Origin: an uncultured Rhizobiaceae group bacterium
Lineage (GTDB): Bacteria; Pseudomonadota; Alphaproteobacteria; Rhizobiales; Rhizobiaceae
Assembly (NCBI GenBank): GCA_938009335.1
Contig: CALLHT010000022.1
Coordinates: forward strand, 1-19,462
Length of the DNA: 19,462 nt
Reading direction: 5' to 3'
Part shown: positions 14,974 to 19,462 of the stretch, piece after piece
Layout of the letters: each line of letters begins with the position of its first letter
How positions within the stretch are numbered: position 1 is the stretch's first letter
Translations under genes and position numbers: made by a program
The notes under the pieces: generated by a model
Seen by the model: the letters and a program-made list of their open reading frames with translations, nothing else
Told to the model about the DNA's origin: nothing
Database searches by the model: none

Positions 14974-15528
14974 CTAATAGAGCTTTTTCTCGAACTTCCA
15001 TTCATCAGCATCCGGCGTTACCGATTTATAGTCGTAGCCGGAATCTTGCAGTTGCTTTGCAGCTTTAACCCCACGCTCCGCAGCTCGATCTACAAACGTT
15101 CGTCCAAGTTCTTCGTTTTTCTCTATCCCATACCCCCGCAACAGATTCAGTCCGTAGTTGAACTCGCCTATTGGGTCTCCCAAAGCAGCGGCCTTCTCAT
15201 CCCATTGAGCAGAGGCGGTAGCATCTTCTGGTGCGCCAAATCCGTTTTGTTCCATATAAGACATCCAAGTCATGGTGCCGGTGTATCCAGCCTTAGCGCA
15301 GTTCTCAAAAATCTTCCGGGCTTCCTCATGGCTTCCCTTCTTCGTCATCAAATACCCTTGGGAACAAACAACCATTCCCACATCACCTTGAATGGCTTTT
15401 TGAAGCGCTGAATTGAGGCTCATTTCATCAGGGTTCAAAGTGCCTCCCGGATCAAACGTGTCATCGTTCGCCCACGTCGGAATACAAAGACAAATGAGGA
15501 GACAGAGACTAATCGTAATTTTGTACAT
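14974..15528 (-). CDS. Periplasmic Sel1-repeat protein
   Basis: 184 residues. A Sec signal peptide (about 1-20, ending IPTWA) precedes a helical Sel1/TPR-like region. At least two repeats are visible, at about 84-118 (ending AQWDEKAAALGD) and 120-155 (GEFNYGLNLLRGYGIEKNEE onward, ending AAERG), with a more diverged one near 50-82. Sel1 repeats are protein-interaction scaffolds. It is the last gene of the six-gene - strand operon, 32 bases after the ABC permease, and converges with the exported-protein gene 10 bases away. A scaffold or assembly role for the periplasmic alcohol-oxidation system is inferred from position; no specific partner can be named. Confidence 0.8.
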   Translation of the reverse strand: MYKITISLCLLICLCIPTWANDDTFDPGGTLNPDEMSLNSALQKAIQGDVGMVVCSQGYLMTKKGSHEEARKIFENCAKAGYTGTMTWMSYMEQNGFGAPEDATASAQWDEKAAALGDPIGEFNYGLNLLRGYGIEKNEELGRTFVDRAAERGVKAAKQLQDSGYDYKSVTPDADEWKFEKKLY

Positions 15529-15560
15529 GAGAACACAATATCATATTCCAGTTAAAATCG

Positions 15561-16349
15561 CTAACGGCCAAGAATTTTCCCCCGCGCCGGATTATAGCCC
15601 CAGATACTTGCGCCAAGAAATATGCCTAAAGACACAATGACCCAAACTAGGGCGGTTCCATTAAACTGTTCGTATAGAGCGAAGCGGAGCAGTTCAATCG
15701 CATGACTGAAGGGATTGAAGGCACATATATCTCTTAGCAGAGTAGACGCTTCTGCCATTTTCCAAAGTGGGTAAAGCGCGGTTGAAAGAAAGAACATTGG
15801 GAAAATCACAAAATTCATCACGCCAGCAAAGTTTTCGAGTTGTTTTATCGTGGAAGAAAGGAAAAGCCCCAGCGCGCCAAGCATCAAGCCATTCAGGATT
15901 AAAACTGGCAAAGCGTATAGATAACCCAGAAGCGAGAAGTCGATTCCAAACAAGCCCGCAATCAATAGAAACGCATAGACCTGAACAATCGACACCAAGG
16001 TTCCTGCCAACAGTTTGGAAAATAGAAGCCACCATCTGGGCATTGGGCTTGTAAGCAGCAGCCGCATGGATCCCATTTCGCGATCATAAACCAGACTGAG
16101 CGAAGACTGCATGCCGTTGAATAGCTGTACCATCCCACATAACCCGGGAACGATGTAAATCTCATAGGTTATATAGGTTTGATATGGCGGCGTTATTGAT
16201 AGACCAAGTGCAGCTCTAAATCCGGCCGCGAATACCACGAGCCAAACCAGAGGCCTTACCAAAGAAGCTATAAAGCGGCCACGTTGCGAAACAAACCGAA
16301 TGGTTTCGCGAAGGATGATGGCAAACATGGCTCGAAACATGGCTCTCAT
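15561..16349 (-). CDS. ABC-2 type permease of a PQQ-alcohol-associated transporter (PedC-like)
   Basis: 262 residues, an integral membrane protein with about six hydrophobic segments in the ABC-2 export permease layout. The cytoplasmic loop YDREMGSMRLLLTSPMP (about 88-104) and the SxxLYPLW segment before the last helices are typical. Its gene overlaps the ATPase gene by four bases (ATGA), so they form one transporter. ABC-2 permeases normally export; the substrate here is unknown. The family corresponds to the permease found next to PQQ-dependent alcohol dehydrogenases, as in the Pseudomonas ped cluster. The N terminus carries a 12-base tandem duplication giving RAMF twice, so methionines 1, 4 and 8 are all possible starts. 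Confidence 0.87.
   Translation of the reverse strand: MRAMFRAMFAIILRETIRFVSQRGRFIASLVRPLVWLVVFAAGFRAALGLSITPPYQTYITYEIYIVPGLCGMVQLFNGMQSSLSLVYDREMGSMRLLLTSPMPRWWLLFSKLLAGTLVSIVQVYAFLLIAGLFGIDFSLLGYLYALPVLILNGLMLGALGLFLSSTIKQLENFAGVMNFVIFPMFFLSTALYPLWKMAEASTLLRDICAFNPFSHAIELLRFALYEQFNGTALVWVIVSLGIFLGASIWGYNPARGKILGR
16323..16346 (-). repeat. 12-base tandem duplication at the start of the ABC permease gene
   Basis: On the - strand AGAGCCATGTTT is followed at once by CGAGCCATGTTT, identical in 11 of 12 bases. It encodes Arg-Ala-Met-Phe twice and creates two extra in-frame ATG codons directly behind the annotated start. Confidence 0.8.
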
Positions 16350-17074
16350 GCATCTTCGCTTTCTGTGAGGTTAGCGAATGTTTCCGCCAAAGTATTGCCT
16401 TCACTGATCTCCTTCGTAATACCATCACGAATGATCTTTCCTTGGTGCAGAATCATTAACCGGTCATCAGGCCACACTTCATCCACAAGATGTGTCGCCC
16501 AGATCACCGTTAAATCATCTAACTCCGCCAGTGCGTGAACATGTGCAGTAATCTCTCTACGGGTTTGTGCATCCAATCCAACGGTGGCTTCGTCTAGTAA
16601 CAAAACGGAAGGGTTATGAATGAGCGCGCGGGCAATTTCCATTCTCCGCCGATGTCCGCCATTAAGTGCTCTAACTTTCTCATTCTCGCGCTCACCCATT
16701 GATAGGCGATCTAACGCTTTCCCCATTGCAAGCCGCGCTTCTTTGCCGGACAGACCATGAAGTCCGGCAAAGTAGCTAAGGTTCTGCTGAACGGTAAGAT
16801 CCAGATCAAGTGTTGGTTGTTGAAAGACAATTCCCATCTTGGCCAGCGCACGCCTAGGGTTCTTTGCAATATCCAGACCGTCTATGATGATGGTACCCTG
16901 CTGGGCAGAGATCAACCGACATAACAAAGCATAAAGCGTCGATTTTCCCGCTCCATTGGGACCCAATAATGCGCAGAAGTTTCCGCGTTCAATGTCGAAG
17001 CTGATATCATTGAGCGCGCATTTTGAGCCGTAGTGATGGCTAAGCCCAGCGACCCTGAGGCCAAAACTATTCAA
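16346..17074 (-). CDS. ABC transporter ATPase, PQQ-dependent alcohol dehydrogenase system
   Basis: About 242 residues. Walker A GPNGAGKST is at 38-46, the Q-loop at about 85-86, the signature motif at 137-141, Walker B VLLLDE at 157-162 and the switch histidine at 195. The signature reads LNGGH followed by RRR instead of LSGGQ, a variant I associate with the PQQ-linked ABC ATPase family (TIGR03864). There is no ATG before the conserved start, so a TTG must be used. TTG 17074 is preferred because AGAGA lies six bases upstream; TTG 17080 is the alternative. The gene overlaps the upstream exported-protein gene by 8 bases and the permease gene by 4. It powers the ABC-2 permease; the cargo is unknown. 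Confidence 0.88.
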   Translation of the reverse strand: MNSFGLRVAGLSHHYGSKCALNDISFDIERGNFCALLGPNGAGKSTLYALLCRLISAQQGTIIIDGLDIAKNPRRALAKMGIVFQQPTLDLDLTVQQNLSYFAGLHGLSGKEARLAMGKALDRLSMGERENEKVRALNGGHRRRMEIARALIHNPSVLLLDEATVGLDAQTRREITAHVHALAELDDLTVIWATHLVDEVWPDDRLMILHQGKIIRDGITKEISEGNTLAETFANLTESEDA

Positions 17075-17504
17075 TGACAATCTCTACACGTTGTAATTCA
17101 CTGCCGGGTACTCCAAAGGAATAGGTGCCTGGTTTGATCGCAAGAAAACTGATTTCCGCTGTTCCTGCTTCGTCAAATTCTAAACTTTCCACACCAAATG
17201 GCCGGATCTCAATTCCTTCTATGACGATCTCGTCGATCCAGATCGAGCGGAAAAAACCGGAACCTGCAAGCTGCAATTCCTGACTGCCGTCCGCGGTTAT
17301 TTCCAGTTCGTAGTAGGTGCCGGATTTTAACTTTATCTTGCCTGAAGCAAGCAAGGGCTCTCCAGCTGATAACACAAGTTCGGGAATTTCTCCGCGGTTC
17401 TTTTTCGATAGAACACCAGCTTGGCCAAATCCGTTGTCGTCGTCAGCCCAAGCAGGCGCAGAAATCATCAATACAGAGACTGCAATCGCTACTAATGTTT
17501 TCAC
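17067..17504 (-). CDS. Small exported beta-rich protein, PQQ-operon associated
   Basis: 145 residues. A Sec signal peptide (MKTLVAIAVSVLMISAPAWA, cleaved after about 20) is followed by an all-beta, acidic mature domain. The C-terminal pattern (TAEISFLAIKPGTYSFGVPG) recalls the last strands of a cupredoxin-like fold. The mature part contains no cysteine, histidine or methionine at all, so it cannot bind copper as a cupredoxin does. The start is GTG 17504 behind GAGAGGAA; no ATG is available nearby. It lies 15 bases after the beta-propeller gene and overlaps the ATPase gene. I do not recognise a named family. A structural or substrate-binding role in the periplasmic system is inference. Confidence 0.8.
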   Translation of the reverse strand: MKTLVAIAVSVLMISAPAWADDDNGFGQAGVLSKKNRGEIPELVLSAGEPLLASGKIKLKSGTYYELEITADGSQELQLAGSGFFRSIWIDEIVIEGIEIRPFGVESLEFDEAGTAEISFLAIKPGTYSFGVPGSELQRVEIVIE

Positions 17505-17519
17505 CGTTTCTATTCCTCT

Positions 17520-18485
17520 CTATCCGCTTGTTGGCCGGAAAGCAGCGCCCCATGGGAAACGCCCGACTTTTATTGTTTTGATAGGCTCAAGCTTTTCAAC
17601 GTCGATTACGGTCACATCACCCGAGACGCCGTTGGTGGTGAACAGTTTTGTCTCGTCCCGATCAAACGCCATATGCCATACGCGACGTCCTACAAGAATA
17701 TAGTTGAGCACTTCATAAGTCTTCTGATCAACAACTGCGATATGATTTGATGGGCCAAGCGCCACAAAAGCATATTTACCGTCCTTGGTCATCTCAAAGC
17801 CAACAGGTTGAACACGATCTTTATGTACGCCCTGAATTTCGAAGGATATCTTGCCTTTCTCAGCCTGTGTCTCAACATCGAATATTGAGATCGTTCCGCC
17901 AATTTCTGCACTCACCCATAGCTCTTTGCCATCAAGTGTAAATTCCGCATGGCGTGGGCGTTGATCAACCAGTGTGTTTGCTATGATCTGATTGGTACTG
18001 GTGTCGATCCAGTGTGCCATATTGGTGGTTTCGGATGTGGTGATCGATAATGCACCATCAGGAGATACAGCCATGCCTTCCGGTTCTATACCCACATCGA
18101 TTTGCGCAATTACACGTCTTGTCTCCACATCTACAACGGTCGTAATCGCGTCGTCTTCATTTGCGATGTAAAGATGCTTGTTGTTCGGGTGCAGGACAAA
18201 TTGCTCGGGGTCCTCACCAGATGGAAGCTCATACAAAATCTTGCCCGTTTCCGGATCAATCACCTGTACTGTGTCACTGTCTGATGCGCATAAATAGAGA
18301 ACTGAATGGTCCCGTGAAAAAGTAATCCCCCGCGGTCTTTCACCCACCTCAAGAGTACGGGTAACCTCCAAGGTTTCAATGTCGATCACACTAATCGTGT
18401 CGTCCTTTTCATTGGATATCCAGATTTCATCTGCAAGCGTTGACGTTGCGGACAACATCAAAACGGCTGTCAGTAGTGATCTCAT
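17520..18485 (-). CDS. Periplasmic YVTN-type beta-propeller protein, PQQ-dependent catabolism associated
   Basis: 321 residues. A signal peptide (MRSLLTAVLMLSATSTLA) is followed by seven or so repeats of about 42 residues of the YVTN/cytochrome-D1-like propeller kind. Repeat cores read as ISVIDIETLEVTRTLEVG, VQVIDPETGKILYELPSG and VTVIDVEKLEPIKTIKVG. It fits the propeller family found with PQQ-dependent alcohol dehydrogenases (TIGR03866). No CXXCH haem motif is present, so it is not itself a cytochrome. The start chosen is ATG 18485, giving an ATGA overlap with the upstream gene and a GGAGG ribosome site seven bases before it. An in-frame ATG at 18509 would spoil the signal peptide and lie inside that ribosome-site region. 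Its exact function is not known. Confidence 0.88.
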   Translation of the reverse strand: MRSLLTAVLMLSATSTLADEIWISNEKDDTISVIDIETLEVTRTLEVGERPRGITFSRDHSVLYLCASDSDTVQVIDPETGKILYELPSGEDPEQFVLHPNNKHLYIANEDDAITTVVDVETRRVIAQIDVGIEPEGMAVSPDGALSITTSETTNMAHWIDTSTNQIIANTLVDQRPRHAEFTLDGKELWVSAEIGGTISIFDVETQAEKGKISFEIQGVHKDRVQPVGFEMTKDGKYAFVALGPSNHIAVVDQKTYEVLNYILVGRRVWHMAFDRDETKLFTTNGVSGDVTVIDVEKLEPIKTIKVGRFPWGAAFRPTSG

Positions 18486-19462
18486 TGTGAGCCTCCAAAG
18501 GCTGTGCATTTTGATTCAGGTTTATCCAATCCGAGGGTATCGAGTTCATTGAACTGGTGTAAAAAGCCTTCAAGCGGGGCAAGCGCAACCACAGCACCTG
18601 GATGCGAAAGAGGTATGGGCTGTCGCAGTTGTCCGTTCCAATCTCTGTAAGTCAGCGCACGTCCCTTGAAGCCTGCCAGTTGAAATTTGTCTGACACCAT
18701 GTAACGGCGAAGTTCTTCGACATTATCGGACTTTGTTCGTGTTACGGCTTCTCCAATGCTTCGAATTGCAGCCCATGCTGCGTAATCGATTGAGCGCATT
18801 TGCCGATTTGCCAGTTCTTGAAATCGGCTTTGTAGCTGGGCAGCACCATGTTGTTCCACGGACGCACTCCAGGCGGAGGGCTTGATGCCTTCAGCGCCGC
18901 CGATAGGCCTCGGCAGCCATGTATTAAACATCACGTAACGCGCAAAATCATTCGCTTCATCGGCGATGACCAGCATATCGTGATCTGGAAAATCTTGGGT
19001 GAAGAGCGGGACTTCCTGTGAAGCATTCCTGCGCATGTCAGCATCGAAAGCCCAGTCTTTGCGCTCTGCAAGATTAAGCCTAAACTTTGCTGCAGATCGC
19101 TCCAACGATGCTGCGTAAGCTTTATCCGCCTCCAACGCGCCGGCAATAATCACCCAATCTGACCAGCGTTTTTTGACAGCAAATTGAGCAAGAGCATCGG
19201 TGAGCATCATGCGTGAGGGAATCGTATGAAAGGTATTTGCAAGACAGGCGCCATCGCGCAATTCATTGTCTCGGGCTGCAATATTAAAGACAATGGTATT
19301 GTCTGCTTCGGTTAATTCAGAAATTGCCTGGAGCCGCTCTGCATTGGCATTAACAAGGAGAATGGGGTGGCGCGTTAAGAGAGCTTGCGCTTCAGAAATG
19401 CCGTCCTGTTCTTCGTCCAAAACTACCGTATCAAGCGTATATGTTTGGCCGAGAAATTTCCC
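18482..19462 (-). CDS. Periplasmic substrate-binding-like protein of a PQQ-associated ABC system (N terminus missing)
   Basis: The frame is open to the right edge, so the N-terminal part with any signal peptide is outside; about 326 residues are visible. It resembles the branched-chain-amino-acid-type periplasmic binding proteins found in PQQ alcohol dehydrogenase operons (TIGR03863): two alpha/beta lobes, with segments such as HPILLVNANAERL and DMLVIADEANDFARYV. The stop overlaps the start of the propeller gene by four bases. It is unusual for a binding protein to sit with an ABC-2 export-type permease. It may detect a periplasmic ligand or act outside transport. Family placement is fairly sure; ligand unknown. 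Confidence 0.8.
   Translation of the reverse strand, partial: GKFLGQTYTLDTVVLDEEQDGISEAQALLTRHPILLVNANAERLQAISELTEADNTIVFNIAARDNELRDGACLANTFHTIPSRMMLTDALAQFAVKKRWSDWVIIAGALEADKAYAASLERSAAKFRLNLAERKDWAFDADMRRNASQEVPLFTQDFPDHDMLVIADEANDFARYVMFNTWLPRPIGGAEGIKPSAWSASVEQHGAAQLQSRFQELANRQMRSIDYAAWAAIRSIGEAVTRTKSDNVEELRRYMVSDKFQLAGFKGRALTYRDWNGQLRQPIPLSHPGAVVALAPLEGFLHQFNELDTLGLDKPESKCTAFGGSQ

Overview
The window reads as an alphaproteobacterial chromosome segment. Base composition looks close to half G+C, genes are packed in overlapping operons, and the contents (sulfonate, aromatic acid, CO-dehydrogenase-like and quinoprotein-alcohol genes) fit a metabolically versatile, perhaps marine, member of the Hyphomicrobiales/Rhodobacterales. 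The genus cannot be fixed from the sequence. No rRNA, tRNA, CRISPR array or mobile element was seen. The longest stretch without a gene is about 270 bases.

Region 1 (1-6812, + strand) is one tightly spaced gene train. It opens with the 3' part of a CoA-acylating aldehyde dehydrogenase of the sulfoacetaldehyde dehydrogenase (SauS) type, followed by an ATG/TGA-coupled CoA ligase of the SauT type. Then come pcaI-pcaJ (3-oxoadipate CoA-transferase), pobA (4-hydroxybenzoate 3-monooxygenase), pcaC (4-carboxymuconolactone decarboxylase) and pcaH-pcaG (protocatechuate 3,4-dioxygenase). These convert 4-hydroxybenzoate to protocatechuate, open the ring and feed the 3-oxoadipate pathway. pcaB, pcaD, pcaF and the pca/pob regulators are not in the window. 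A strong hairpin at 6828-6850 can end transcription from both sides.

Region 2 (6893-10738, - strand) is a molybdenum hydroxylase operon, coxS-coxL-coxM. The order and the AYRGAGR active-site loop mark it as the form II ('CO dehydrogenase-like') type. Its physiological substrate is not established. The 210-base coxS-coxL gap holds a perfect 16-base palindrome and an inverted repeat.

Region 3 (11009-14249) is a sensory module divergent from the cox operon. It has a FIST-domain sensor protein overlapping a short hybrid histidine kinase (+ strand), and a convergent NarL/LuxR-type response regulator. The arrangement resembles the NosP-NahK pair of pseudomonads.

Region 4 (14400-19462) holds an exported protein of unknown function (+ strand). 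Opposing it is a six-gene - strand operon of the kind found with PQQ-dependent alcohol dehydrogenases: periplasmic binding-like protein (cut by the window end), beta-propeller protein, small exported beta-rich protein, ABC ATPase, ABC-2 permease and Sel1-repeat protein. The quinoprotein dehydrogenase itself is not present and probably lies beyond the right edge. The sensory module is the likely regulator of this set, although its position also makes the cox operon a candidate target.
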